Assembly: GCF_031157315.1 (NCBI RefSeq)
Contig: NZ_JAVIFU010000025.1
Location: 34,410-98,409, forward strand
DNA: 64,000 bases
DNA from: Paenibacillus sp. LHD-38
Lineage (GTDB): Bacteria > Bacillota > Bacilli > Paenibacillales > Paenibacillaceae
Reading direction: 5' to 3'
Shown: positions 7,969-16,256 of the stretch, piece by piece
How the letters are laid out: every line of letters begins with the position of its first letter
How positions within the stretch are numbered: position 1 is the stretch's first letter
Notes under the pieces: model-generated
Database searches by the model: none
Told to the model about the DNA's origin: nothing
What the model saw: only the letters and a program-made list of their open reading frames with translations
Position numbers and translations under genes: made by a program

Positions 7969-8683
7969 TATAACCGACTTAACGAAAGCCTTCGGCAAAA
8001 ACCAAGTACTGAAGGGCATCACAACGACAGTAGAACGAGGAGAGGTCGTCGCGCTTATCGGGCCTTCCGGCTCAGGCAAGTCCACCTTTCTTCGATGCAT
8101 CAATATGCTGGAGACACCGACCTCCGGCACGATTACCATCGAAGGTACACCTATTACCGATCCCAAAACTGATATCGCGCGCGTACGCCAGCGGATTGGC
8201 ATGGTGTTTCAGCATTTTCATCTTTTTCCGCATATGACTGTAATCGATAATATTACGTTTGCGCCCATTCAGGTTAAAGGACTGTCGGTCGATGCCGCTC
8301 GTTCCAAAGCAAAGGAGCTGCTCGCCCGCGTTGGTCTTGCAGACAAAGCGGACAGCTATCCTTCTCGTTTGTCAGGCGGGCAGAAGCAGCGCGTGGCCAT
8401 TGCCCGCAGCCTTGCGATGGAGCCCGACATTATGCTGTTCGATGAGCCGACTTCGGCGCTTGACCCTGAGATGGTCAAGGAAGTGCTAACCGTTATCCGC
8501 AGTTTGGCTGACAGCGGTATGACCATGCTGATCGTCACGCATGAGATGAAATTTGCCCGCGAAGCCGCGGATACGATTTATTTCCTCGACGATGGCAAGC
8601 TTGTTGAGCGTACGGAGCCCGAGCAATTTTTCACGAAGCCGCAAAGCGAGCGGGCAGCCCGGTTTCTGGAGCAGGTGCTTTAG
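7961..8683 (+). CDS. glnQ: Amino-acid ABC transporter ATP-binding protein (GlnQ family)
   Basis: Translation starts at GTG 7961, ten bases after GAAAGGAGG and overlapping the end of the permease gene by 8 bp, giving 240 residues. Walker A is GPSGSGKS, the Q-loop MVFQHFHLFPH, the signature LSGGQKQRVAIARSLA, Walker B IMLFDEPTSALDPE, and the switch histidine is in IVTHEM. All elements of an active ATPase are present. It powers the fused receptor-permease encoded just upstream. No clear terminator follows. Confidence 0.93.
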   Translation: MINITDLTKAFGKNQVLKGITTTVERGEVVALIGPSGSGKSTFLRCINMLETPTSGTITIEGTPITDPKTDIARVRQRIGMVFQHFHLFPHMTVIDNITFAPIQVKGLSVDAARSKAKELLARVGLADKADSYPSRLSGGQKQRVAIARSLAMEPDIMLFDEPTSALDPEMVKEVLTVIRSLADSGMTMLIVTHEMKFAREAADTIYFLDDGKLVERTEPEQFFTKPQSERAARFLEQVL

Positions 8684-9094
8684 GACAAGAAAGAGCGGGG
8701 CCGGCAGGATTGGCATCAGCCCCAGCTGCTAAGGGTTGGCTTGTTGGCAATCTATCCAGCTGGCCACTCCACTCTCGAGAAGCGATCCCGGCTCCAGCCA
8801 TTCGTCGTACAATGCAGTTTCTGCAGCAGAAAGCTTAATTTTAGCCTGACGGGAGATTCTACATTGTATTTTATACACTCGAATTTGAGGGGATCCAGCT
8901 TATTCGCCGCTCTTTGCGCATCCAAACGCTTGCTAGGTTGTTCAAAGTACATTGCAGCTCATCGCCTAGCCTTTATTCGTCTTTTTCACTGTATAAAGTA
9001 CAGCGTACGCAGCGGCCTCTTACATCCACATGTGAGTGTATGAACCGAAGTACCGAAAGCTAGCTCTCTGCTGCAAGGGAGCATCTTAACACAA
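8684..9094. other. Non-coding gap with degenerate family-2 repeats
   Basis: No credible gene is seen. The segment holds copies of the dispersed repeat built on TGTAGTTTCTGCAACAGAAA: 8809-8832 reads TACAATGCAGTTTCTGCAGC then AGAA, and 8858-8882 contains ACATTGTATTTTATACAC. The open frames across it translate the same repeat as the block at 54440-55180 and are not taken as genes. Confidence 0.55.
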
Positions 9095-9190
9095 GCGTAA
9101 ACGGCTGACGCCGTCCTTGGCGGCAAAAGCTCGTTTCGCGGTGAAATATAAGCAACGCATAAGGTTGAATTTTATACTTTCTTATATTTT
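9095..9190 (+). repeat. Dispersed family-1 element, long form (copy A)
   Basis: Begins GCGTAAACGGCTGACGCCGT, continues with GGCGGCAAAAGCTCGTTTCG and GTGAAATATAAGC, and ends ACTTTCTTATATTTT. It is bordered on both sides by CAA (9092-9094 and 9191-9193). It is about 80 percent identical by eye to copy B at 10545-10639. The 5' end can form a small ACGGC/GCCGT hairpin. Confidence 0.85.
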
Positions 9191-9192
9191 CA

Positions 9193-9231
9193 AAAAAAAG
9201 CTCTGCGGTCATCCTGGCCGCAGAGCTTTTT
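9193..9231 (-). terminator. Bidirectional terminator of the GH105 gene
   Basis: AAAAAGCTCTGCGG and CCGCAGAGCTTTTT make a 14-bp stem with a 9-nt loop and T-tracts on both strands, ten bases past the GH105 stop codon. Confidence 0.9.
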
Positions 9232-9240
9232 CTTTGCCCG

Positions 9241-10344
9241 CTACTCCTGCTCAGCAAGCAGCGACTCCATCTCGACGCAGGCCATAACGAATGCGCCAAC
9301 GCCGTGCAGATCATTGCTGCAGGTCGGTCTCGTAACGTAGCTCTCGTAATCACCCGCCGATGTGCCGATGCAAATATCCGGTAAGACAAAGCGCTCCTGC
9401 TCATCGTACTGCACGACGCGCACAAGCCCCTCGTACCCACGCTTCGCCGCGGCTAAGCCAGCTTCACCCACGAGACCAAGCTTATACGCTCTCGCAAGCG
9501 TGTATACGAACAAACAAGTACAAGAGGTTTCCAGCCAATTATCCGCCAGCTCGCCTTTATCCACGATCTGATACCATAAGCCGCTCGAAGCCTCCTGATA
9601 CCGAATGAGCGATGCCGCGAAATCGGCAAGCACGGCCTCAAGCTCCGCTCGCCCTGCTTCGTCCTCTTTCAGTTCGTCCAGAAATTGAGCAACGGCAAGT
9701 CCGTACCAGCCGAGAGACCGCCCCCAAAACTCAGGCGAGCAGCCTGTCTCAGCATTCGCCCACGGCATCTGCCGGCTCTCGTCCCAGGCGTGATAAAGCA
9801 GGCCAGTTTTTTCATCCCTCATATAACGCCGCATCAGCCGCTCTTGATGCAGCGCCATGTCGCGCAAGCCTGCCTCTCCGTAACAATTAGCATATTTCAG
9901 CGCAAATACGCCGCCCATGTATAAGCCGTCGAGCCACATATTATAAGCATATTTATCCTTGTGCCAAAAGCCCCCGTCCGAGGTGCGATGCAGCGTATCG
10001 AACAAGCTGCGGAGCTTATCCGCCGCGATACGATATTTGCGTTCCTCCCCGCGCTCATCCAGCCTAAACAACAGCAAACCAGTCTGTATAGCATCCAACT
10101 CATCTCTCGCAAATTCAAAATTGCCGTTATCATCAACGAGCTTATCTACGTAACGCTTAATATAAGCATCATAGCGCTCGTCCCGCTCCGCCCGCCACAG
10201 CATCTCCATCCCGCAAAGAAACACGCCTTGATGATAGTGCCATCTTCCCGCAGGCGGAAGCTCTTCCGGCAAATAGCTGTCCATTAAAGAATCGCAGGCT
10301 GCTATTGCCCACTCCATCGGCGACCTTCTTCCATCGTTCAACAT
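9241..10344 (-). CDS. yteR: Glycoside hydrolase family 105, unsaturated rhamnogalacturonyl hydrolase
   Basis: The 367-residue protein is an alpha/alpha-barrel enzyme of the YteR/YesR type. It has the catalytic-loop motif WLDGLYM (with the proposed general-acid aspartate), WHKDKYAYN, EFWGRSLGWYGLAVAQFLDEL and LETSCTCLFVYTLARA. It lacks a signal peptide, so it acts in the cytoplasm on unsaturated galacturonyl-rhamnose oligosaccharides made by pectate or rhamnogalacturonan lyases. This agrees with the Lpl-type importer upstream. Start is uncertain: ATG 10344, or ATG 10317 (nine codons later), which has AAGAAGG closer. The symbol follows family resemblance to B. subtilis YteR. Confidence 0.9.
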   Translation of the reverse strand: MLNDGRRSPMEWAIAACDSLMDSYLPEELPPAGRWHYHQGVFLCGMEMLWRAERDERYDAYIKRYVDKLVDDNGNFEFARDELDAIQTGLLLFRLDERGEERKYRIAADKLRSLFDTLHRTSDGGFWHKDKYAYNMWLDGLYMGGVFALKYANCYGEAGLRDMALHQERLMRRYMRDEKTGLLYHAWDESRQMPWANAETGCSPEFWGRSLGWYGLAVAQFLDELKEDEAGRAELEAVLADFAASLIRYQEASSGLWYQIVDKGELADNWLETSCTCLFVYTLARAYKLGLVGEAGLAAAKRGYEGLVRVVQYDEQERFVLPDICIGTSAGDYESYVTRPTCSNDLHGVGAFVMACVEMESLLAEQE

Positions 10345-10404
10345 CCCAAATAAGTCCCCTCTCCATTTTCCTTATATGGTTCATAACAGCAGCGTGCTTC
10401 TTAT

Positions 10405-10834
10405 TAAAACGAGTCATAAAAGGTGCTAAGCTGCTTCTCCTTCAACGCGGGCGGCTCCAATCCCGCAAGCTTATGGCATAGCGAACGGATAAGGAGCGCC
10501 TGCGTAGCCGCATTCATGTCACCCTCTGCTTTTCCTTCGCTCAAGCGTAAACAGCTGTCGCCGTCTTTAGCGGCAGAAGCTCGTTTCGCGATGAAATATA
10601 AGCATTGTATAAGATTAAAATTTATACTTTCTTATATTTCAAATAAACCGGCTTCGGCCTGTCGGGGTAATCTGTCCCCTCCTTGATTTGGGCTGCATTC
10701 GGCGCAGACGGCGAACGGGCCAGCTCACGCGAGAAGCCGCCGTCCATGCGGAGCAGCCTGCTCAGGTTAATAGCCGTCGTCTGGAGAATGAAGCACAGTT
10801 CTTCATCCGATATTTGCGGCTTTATATAAGACAA
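10405..10834 (-). pseudogene. Gene remnant interrupted by a family-1 element
   Basis: The frame from TTG 10834, eight bases after AGAAGGA, encodes a 65-residue conserved-looking segment (ILQTTAINLSRLLRMDGGFS, SPSAPNAAQIKEGTDYPDRP, KPVYL). It is then broken by the repeat at 10545-10639. Beyond the repeat the same strand continues as LSEGKAEGDMNAATQALLIR and ends QLSTFYDSF-stop at 10405. Removing the repeat plus one CAA joins KPVYL to SEGKAEGD in frame. The N-terminal part of the parent protein also seems to be missing, since only 24 bp separate it from the permease stop. I do not recognise the family; the position suggests carbohydrate metabolism. Confidence 0.75.
10545..10639 (+). repeat. Dispersed family-1 element, long form (copy B), inserted in a coding sequence
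   Basis: It starts GCGTAAACAGCTGTCGCCGT and ends CTTTCTTATATTT, 95 bp, bordered by CAA at 10542-10544 and 10640-10642. The flanking minus-strand sequences are two halves of one open reading frame, which fixes the element ends to within three bases. There are no obvious terminal inverted repeats. Confidence 0.88.
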
Positions 10835-10858
10835 TAAATGAATCCTTCTCCCCCAAGG

Positions 10859-11734
10859 TTAGCCTTTTATCGATCCCAGCATCGCGCCTTTGGCAAAATG
10901 CTTTTGAAGGAACGGATACACGATCAGAATCGGCAGCGTTGCCACCACGATAACAGCCATCTTCACGGTCTGATCCGGCGGCGGTACCGCGGCATCCAGA
11001 TCGGAGCTGTAATCGAGGCCGCTTGCCAGCACTACGATTTGACGGAGCAGCACCTGGATCGGCCATTTGGCACTGTCATCCAAATACAAGATAGCGCTCA
11101 AATAAGTGTTCCAGTACGTCACCGCGTAAAACAATGAAATCGTAGCGATTGCAGGCATCGATAAAGGCAATACAATGCGAAACAGAATGCCAAAATCGCT
11201 GCAGCCGTCAATTTTTGCTGATTCCTCCAGACCTTCGGGGATGTTTTGAAAAAAGTTTTTCAAAATAATTAAATTAAACGCGCTTATCGCGGACGGAATA
11301 ACGAGCGCGGCATAGGTATCGATCAGCCCCATCTCCCGCACGACAAGAAAAGTCGGAATAAGCCCTCCGCTAAACAGCATTGTGAATACGACCAGGAACA
11401 TAATCGCCTTGCGTCCGTCCAGATCCCTTCGCGACAAGCCATACGCCATTAAGGCTGTCGTGAACATGCTGAACAAGGTGCCGAATAGCGTTATCCCGGT
11501 CGAGACGGCCATGGCACGGAAAATCGTATCGGTCGAGAAAATAAACTTATAGGCGTCAAAGCTCCATATGGTCGGCACCAGAATGAATTTCTTCATCGCC
11601 ATCTCTGCGCTGGTCGTGAACGAACCGGCAACGACATGCAGGAACGGGAGCACCGTTACGAGCGCAATAATGGCCAGAAGCGTAAAGTTCACAATGGAAA
11701 AAATCCGGCCGCTGAGCGTTTTGTCCTCTACCAT
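10859..11734 (-). CDS. lplC: LplC/YtcP-type sugar ABC transporter permease
   Basis: The 291-residue protein has six predicted membrane helices. It shows the usual LplC markers MFSGGLIPTFLVVREMGLI and the EAA cytoplasmic loop EGLEESAKIDGCSDFGILFR that contacts the ATPase, and it ends KGAMLGSIKG. With the LplB-like protein encoded 53 bp upstream it forms the membrane channel. No ATPase is encoded nearby, as is normal for these systems, which share a general MsmX-type ATPase encoded elsewhere. The neighbouring GH105 gene points to pectin-derived oligosaccharides. The symbol indicates family only. Confidence 0.92.
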   Translation of the reverse strand: MVEDKTLSGRIFSIVNFTLLAIIALVTVLPFLHVVAGSFTTSAEMAMKKFILVPTIWSFDAYKFIFSTDTIFRAMAVSTGITLFGTLFSMFTTALMAYGLSRRDLDGRKAIMFLVVFTMLFSGGLIPTFLVVREMGLIDTYAALVIPSAISAFNLIILKNFFQNIPEGLEESAKIDGCSDFGILFRIVLPLSMPAIATISLFYAVTYWNTYLSAILYLDDSAKWPIQVLLRQIVVLASGLDYSSDLDAAVPPPDQTVKMAVIVVATLPILIVYPFLQKHFAKGAMLGSIKG

Positions 11735-11787
11735 GCGGAAGCCCCCCTAACGTTTGCGTAGCAATATGTCCTCCAAATGCCCGTCAC

Positions 11788-12738
11788 TTAATACACGCCC
11801 TCCTCGCCCATCTTCTTCGCCAGTCTATTCGCCGCCATGACAAGCACGAGTCCGATAAAGGATTTGAAGAAGCCGATCGCCGTGCTGTAGCTGAACTGCC
11901 CCTGTCTCAGCCCTGCCGTATACACATAGGTATCAATAATTTCAGCAACATCGCGGTTCATGGAGTTCAGCAGCAGGTACACATGCTCGAAGCCAAGCTC
12001 CAGCACATCGCCAATTTTCAAAATGAGCAAAATAATGATGACGCTGCGGATCGCAGGAAGCGTAATATGCCATACCTGCCTTAAACGGCCGGCCCCGTCC
12101 ATACGCGCCGCTTCATACAAGCCGGGGTCTACGGAGGCGATTGCCGCCAAATATATGATCGTTCCCCAACCCGCTTCCCGCCAGATGACTTGAATGATAT
12201 ATGTCGGTCTAAACCACTCGGGACTGAGCAGGAAATTGATTTTTTCGAATCCAAAATAAGCAAGCAGCTCGTTCACGATACCGCCGTCCGACGTCAGCAT
12301 GACGAAGCTGATGGACACAATAATGACCCACGACATAAAGTGAGGCAAATACACGAGCGTCTGAAACGTTCTTTTGAAAAAAGACGATCGGACCTCGTTC
12401 AGCATAAGCGCTAACAGGATCGGGACAGGAAAAAAGAATAATAAGTTCATGCCGAACAACAGCAGCGTATTGGTCAAAATAGTTAAAAAATCCGGCTCCG
12501 TAATCAATCGCTCGAAATGCTTGAATCCTACCCAGTCGCTTCCGCCTATGCCCTTAAACGGCTTATAGTCTTGAAAGGCGATCGCAAGGCCAAACATGGG
12601 AATATACTTGAATACGATGAAAAAGAACACTCCCGGCAGCAGCATGACATAGAGCCATTTGTTTTTCCAAAGCCGTTTCTTAAGCTCGCTTGTTCTAGGC
12701 TGAGGGATCCTTGCCTGCTGAATAACCGTTTCTTGCAT
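11788..12738 (-). CDS. lplB: LplB-type sugar ABC transporter permease
   Basis: Start chosen at ATG 12738 (MQETVIQQARIPQ) behind AAGGAAGAGG; the open frame extends 20 codons further without a ribosome site. The 316-residue protein has six helices, the family stretch FKYIPMFGLAIAFQDYKPFKG, and an EAA-like loop LYEAARMDGAGRLRQVWHITLP. It is the first permease of the operon, 96 bp downstream of its binding lipoprotein, with a hairpin between that may lower permease expression relative to the receptor. Confidence 0.92.
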   Translation of the reverse strand: MQETVIQQARIPQPRTSELKKRLWKNKWLYVMLLPGVFFFIVFKYIPMFGLAIAFQDYKPFKGIGGSDWVGFKHFERLITEPDFLTILTNTLLLFGMNLLFFFPVPILLALMLNEVRSSFFKRTFQTLVYLPHFMSWVIIVSISFVMLTSDGGIVNELLAYFGFEKINFLLSPEWFRPTYIIQVIWREAGWGTIIYLAAIASVDPGLYEAARMDGAGRLRQVWHITLPAIRSVIIILLILKIGDVLELGFEHVYLLLNSMNRDVAEIIDTYVYTAGLRQGQFSYSTAIGFFKSFIGLVLVMAANRLAKKMGEEGVY

Positions 12739-12767
12739 AGCGCCTCTTCCTTTCCAAAGGAGGTTGA

Positions 12768-12795
12768 GAGACTGCCGGGCTGCCCGGGCAGTCTC
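12768..12795 (-). terminator. Intercistronic hairpin between binding protein and permease genes
   Basis: GAGACTGCC and GGCAGTCTC form a 9-bp stem with a GC-rich 10-nt centre and no T-tract. Such stems behind a receptor gene typically stabilise its mRNA or cause partial termination, giving more receptor than permease. Confidence 0.55.
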
Positions 12796-12833
12796 CAAGG
12801 ATCACGATCATGCGAATGGCGATGAACAAATTT

Positions 12834-14384
12834 TTATTTTTTGTAGGCCGCGTTGTATTCCTCGATAATTTGAGCGCCGCCGCGCTTCTTCCAATCCTCG
12901 ACCGCCTTGTCAAAGCCTGCTTTGTCGATGGAGCCGTAAATATATTTGTAAGTTGCATCTTTAATAATTTCTTGAAGCTCCGTGCCCTTCTCGGTGTATG
13001 CAGCAGAATCAAGCGGCGCCGTTGGATCGGCGATGGCGATTTTCGCATTCTCCACAATGAGCTGCTCCGCATGGATCCGTGCAGGAAGCTCGTGAAAGCC
13101 CTCGTACATACCGTTCGTTTCCGGCTCGCCGATGACGCTGTCCTTAAAGCCTTTGACCTCGCGCTCTGTCAGCTCTTTGTCCGCGGACGCTTTCGCTTTG
13201 CCGTCCACTACCGTGTAATGCGTGCCTTCAATGCCCCAATACATCATGTTCGCCACTTCCGGCGTCATCAGCTTATCGAAGAAGGCCAAAATTTTCTTGA
13301 GCTCCGCTTCGTCTTTAATCGCGGATTTAGGAAACAAAGCAACGTTGTTGTAACCGGGAATGGACCACGAAGCCGTTTTTCCGTCCGGGCCGGCAACCAT
13401 GCTGTGCGTATCGACAACGGCTGTCGGCACGTTTTTGACCAAGTCCTTCACCAAGGAGTCCACATCCTGCATAGAGCCGATGTACACGCCCGCCTTGCCG
13501 CTTGTGAACATATTGACTTGATCTGTTTTGCTGGTTGCCGCAAAGTCGACGTTCATCGCTTTAGCATCACGGACTTTTTTGATAAAATCCATCGTTGCCG
13601 CATATTCCGGAGTCGTAAATTCAGGCACGAGCTGGCCTTCCCTCTCGCCCCAGTTATTTGGCGTTCCGAACCAGGCGGCTACGGTTTTGAAGGCCCCGTA
13701 AATGAGATCGTTGCGATCGGCTAAGCCAATCGTATCCGGTTTGCCGTTTCCGTCCGGATCGCCGGTCGTGAATTTCTCCATCATCGCAAACAGCTCATCT
13801 ACGTTAACCGGTGCGGCAATGCCCAGCTTATCTGCCCAGTCCTTGCGGTAAATCATCCCTTGGCGGGCAAGCGGCCTGCCGATATACACCGAATAAAGCT
13901 TGCCGTCCACTTTCGTATTATTTAAAATTTCTTCCTTCAGCTTGCCTAGATTCGGAAACTCGCTGAGATAAGGACCAATCTCCCAAAACTGGCCTTCGCG
14001 AATCGCTTCTTTCATTTGAACGAAGGTCGCTTGGTTTTTCAAATACGTAACCTGCGGAAGCGATCCCGTTGCAAAGGAAGCGTTCAGCTTCTCCTCATAC
14101 GTATCTGCCGGGAAAAATTGGTACGTCAGCTTCGTGTTGGTCAGCTTCTCCAGCTCGTTCTTAATCGTATCCGGCGGTGTCTCTGCAATGTTGAGCGGAA
14201 GCATGATCGTAATTTCGGTTGGTTTATCCGGTTCTGCCGGCTTAGCCGTTTCTTCTGTCTTAGCCCCGCTGTCGTCGCTGGGTGCCGGCTGGTTGCCGCC
14301 ATTGTTGCCGCCCGAGCAGGCTGCAAGCAATAAGCTAAACGTCAAAACCACGCCCATCAGAATCGAAAACGATTTTTTCTTCAT
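12834..14384 (-). CDS. lplA: LplA-type extracellular solute-binding lipoprotein
   Basis: The 516-residue protein has a lipoprotein signal with lipobox LLAAC (C23) and a Ser/Gly/Asp-rich linker, followed by a family-1 binding fold: TEITIMLPLNIAETPPD, LARQGMIYRKDWADKLGI, DPDGNGKPDTIGLADRND and YIYGSIDKAGFDKAVEDWKK. The DPDGNGKPDT loop is a common calcium-binding feature of these receptors. It is anchored outside the membrane and delivers an oligosaccharide to the LplB/LplC pair. A second, clearly homologous receptor is encoded directly upstream. Confidence 0.93.
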   Translation of the reverse strand: MKKKSFSILMGVVLTFSLLLAACSGGNNGGNQPAPSDDSGAKTEETAKPAEPDKPTEITIMLPLNIAETPPDTIKNELEKLTNTKLTYQFFPADTYEEKLNASFATGSLPQVTYLKNQATFVQMKEAIREGQFWEIGPYLSEFPNLGKLKEEILNNTKVDGKLYSVYIGRPLARQGMIYRKDWADKLGIAAPVNVDELFAMMEKFTTGDPDGNGKPDTIGLADRNDLIYGAFKTVAAWFGTPNNWGEREGQLVPEFTTPEYAATMDFIKKVRDAKAMNVDFAATSKTDQVNMFTSGKAGVYIGSMQDVDSLVKDLVKNVPTAVVDTHSMVAGPDGKTASWSIPGYNNVALFPKSAIKDEAELKKILAFFDKLMTPEVANMMYWGIEGTHYTVVDGKAKASADKELTEREVKGFKDSVIGEPETNGMYEGFHELPARIHAEQLIVENAKIAIADPTAPLDSAAYTEKGTELQEIIKDATYKYIYGSIDKAGFDKAVEDWKKRGGAQIIEEYNAAYKK

Positions 14385-14544
14385 ACCGCGTTGACCTCCA
14401 TATATCGTTTTGGTTGCTTCCCCTTCAAGCTACCATGCCTATTTGGAGTGCCGAAACAATCATTTGTATCTATGACCGCCCGTTTAAGGCGTACCTGAGC
14501 TAATGATTACTGCCAGTGCGCATGACACTCGCCATAACAAAACA

Positions 14545-14583
14545 AAAAAAAGAGCAGGGTATAAGCCTAAGCTTTACCTGCTC
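14545..14583 (-). terminator. Terminator of the upstream binding-protein gene
   Basis: GAGCAGG and CCTGCTC arms enclose an 18-nt partly paired loop. On the minus strand the stem is followed by eight T residues. It ends the transcript of the gene at 14594-16123, so the two receptor genes probably have separate promoters. Confidence 0.8.
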
Positions 14584-14593
14584 TCTCCCTCTT

Positions 14594-16123
14594 TCATTCC
14601 TGGGACTGCTTCCCAAAATAAGCCCCCGTATACTCGCTCATCATAAGGCTGCCGCCGCTGCGCTTCCAACGGTCAACCTCCTGATAGAAGCCCTGGGCGC
14701 TGATTTGCCCGAGTATATATTTATAGGTCGCATCCGAAATGATTTTGTACAGCTCCATGCTCTTCTCGTCATAGGTCTTCGATTCAAGCCCGATCGTGGG
14801 GTCCTTCACGATAAACTTATCATTGTCGGCGCTGAGCCGCTCCGCCAGCTCCCACATCGTCTCCTGCTCCGCTACTTTGAGCAGGTTCGGATTGCTTAGA
14901 TCGGCAATCATAAGCGAATAGAGGGCATTCACTTCCGTGACGCGAAGCTGTGACGTCTCTTCAGGCAGCTCGACCTGCTCGCCTTCCATCCGATAATGCT
15001 TGCCTTCTATTCCGTAGCGCATCAGATTAGCTACATCCTCATCCATCGTGCGATCGAAGAAAGCGAGCTGAGCCAGCAGCTCCTCTTCCGTCCGAATTGC
15101 TTTTTTGGAGAATAAGTACAGCCCGTTATAATTAGGAATCGACCATACGCGGTAGCCGTCCGGTCCATTTATACGGTTGACCAACGTGAAGCGCGCTTCG
15201 GGATTTATTCGTTCCGCTTCATCGGACAGACGCTGCACGTCTGTCATGCTGCCGATATAAACGCCCGCGGCGCCTCTGATGATTTTGTCGCGCTGCACAT
15301 CCTTGCTCGTGACCGCAAAGTCTGAGTTTATCAGCTGCTCATCATACAGCCGCTTCATAAAGTTCATCGTATCCATATACGGAGCGGTTTCGAATTCCGG
15401 AATGACCTTCTTATCGACAATGCCCCAATTATTTGGTGTCCCGAAATAGGAGCTCAGCGTCTTAAAGGCGCCAAACACTAAGTCGTTGCGATCAGCCAGC
15501 CCAACGGTATCGTTCTGCCCATTGCGATCCGGGTCCTTCAGCGTAAACTGCTTGATCACCTCATACAGCTCCTCGATCGTTCCAGGCGCGCTTAGCTGAA
15601 GATGCTCTAGCCAATCCTCCCTAATAATTATGCCTTGGCGCGACGACGGCCGCTCTGTGTATAGCCCGTAAATCCGGCCGTCGATAGCGGCTTGTCCCAG
15701 AATGTCGGCATTTAATTGCCGCAGGTTCGGGAACTTCACGAGATAGGGCCCAATCTCCCAGAACGAGCCGGAGCGGATCGCGTTTTTGACAAAAATATAA
15801 TCAGTATGCTTAACGAAGGTTGCCTTCTTTAGCGAGTTGGTAGAAAGCGCTGTGTTCATTTTGTCCGTATAGATGCCGTCGGGAACCCAGTTTATATCCA
15901 GCTTTACGTTTGTCAGCTCCTCGATCCTTGCCAGCATTTCCGCGCTTGGCGGATGGGGGAAATGCAGCGGTGCCATGATTGAGATCGTTGTCGCAGCATG
16001 GTCGTTCCCCGTCTTATTTGGCGATGACGATGACGCGCATGAAGCGCACAGCAGGAGGATAAGAAACGCTGCGATAAAACGGCAGCTAATGGACAGCTTT
16101 GCGCTTGGTGAACGGTTGCTCAT
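14594..16123 (-). CDS. Second LplA-type solute-binding lipoprotein (tandem paralogue)
   Basis: The 509-residue lipoprotein has lipobox LLCASC (C29). It aligns with the downstream receptor over its whole length: both share PSxRQGxIxREDW-type segments, FGAFKT-FGTPNNWG, DPDxNGxxDTVGLADRND, AAGVYIGSMTDV and DATYKYILGQIS. It is therefore a tandem duplicate. It has its own terminator and no permease pair, so it may be a second specificity subunit for the same LplB/LplC channel or a sensor partner of the divergent YesS-like regulator. A GGGGGCT ribosome site precedes the ATG. Confidence 0.92.
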   Translation of the reverse strand: MSNRSPSAKLSISCRFIAAFLILLLCASCASSSSPNKTGNDHAATTISIMAPLHFPHPPSAEMLARIEELTNVKLDINWVPDGIYTDKMNTALSTNSLKKATFVKHTDYIFVKNAIRSGSFWEIGPYLVKFPNLRQLNADILGQAAIDGRIYGLYTERPSSRQGIIIREDWLEHLQLSAPGTIEELYEVIKQFTLKDPDRNGQNDTVGLADRNDLVFGAFKTLSSYFGTPNNWGIVDKKVIPEFETAPYMDTMNFMKRLYDEQLINSDFAVTSKDVQRDKIIRGAAGVYIGSMTDVQRLSDEAERINPEARFTLVNRINGPDGYRVWSIPNYNGLYLFSKKAIRTEEELLAQLAFFDRTMDEDVANLMRYGIEGKHYRMEGEQVELPEETSQLRVTEVNALYSLMIADLSNPNLLKVAEQETMWELAERLSADNDKFIVKDPTIGLESKTYDEKSMELYKIISDATYKYILGQISAQGFYQEVDRWKRSGGSLMMSEYTGAYFGKQSQE

Positions 16124-16171
16124 GGGCAGCCCCCTTGTCTAATCAGCCTTTTCTCCCCATAATCTAAGGAA

Positions 16172-16198
16172 ATGATTATCTGCAAGCCAGATGATTAT
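16172..16198. promoter_or_regulatory. Direct repeat, possible AraC-family operator
   Basis: ATGATTAT occurs at 16172-16179 and 16191-16198, a 19-bp period, between the divergent receptor gene and the YesS-like regulator. A related TAATGATTACTGCC lies at 14501-14514 upstream of the second receptor gene. The arrangement suits a tandem-binding AraC protein, but this is inference. Confidence 0.35.
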
Positions 16199-16256
16199 TG
16201 CTCAAAATGTATGCGTTTACTAAAATAAAGCTAATGCTCTCTCATTCCTAGACAAG

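Noticed and set aside
8741..9043. 100-residue open frame after the glnQ-like gene
   Set aside because: Same repeat-derived translation (VQCSFC...), no ribosome site, no protein-like pattern.
10423..10686. Plus-strand 87-residue frame upstream of the GH105 gene
   Set aside because: It is antisense to the interrupted gene remnant and crosses the inserted repeat.
12810..13724. 304-residue plus-strand frame opposite the LplA-like gene
   Set aside because: Antisense shadow; lacks ribosome site and domain signatures.
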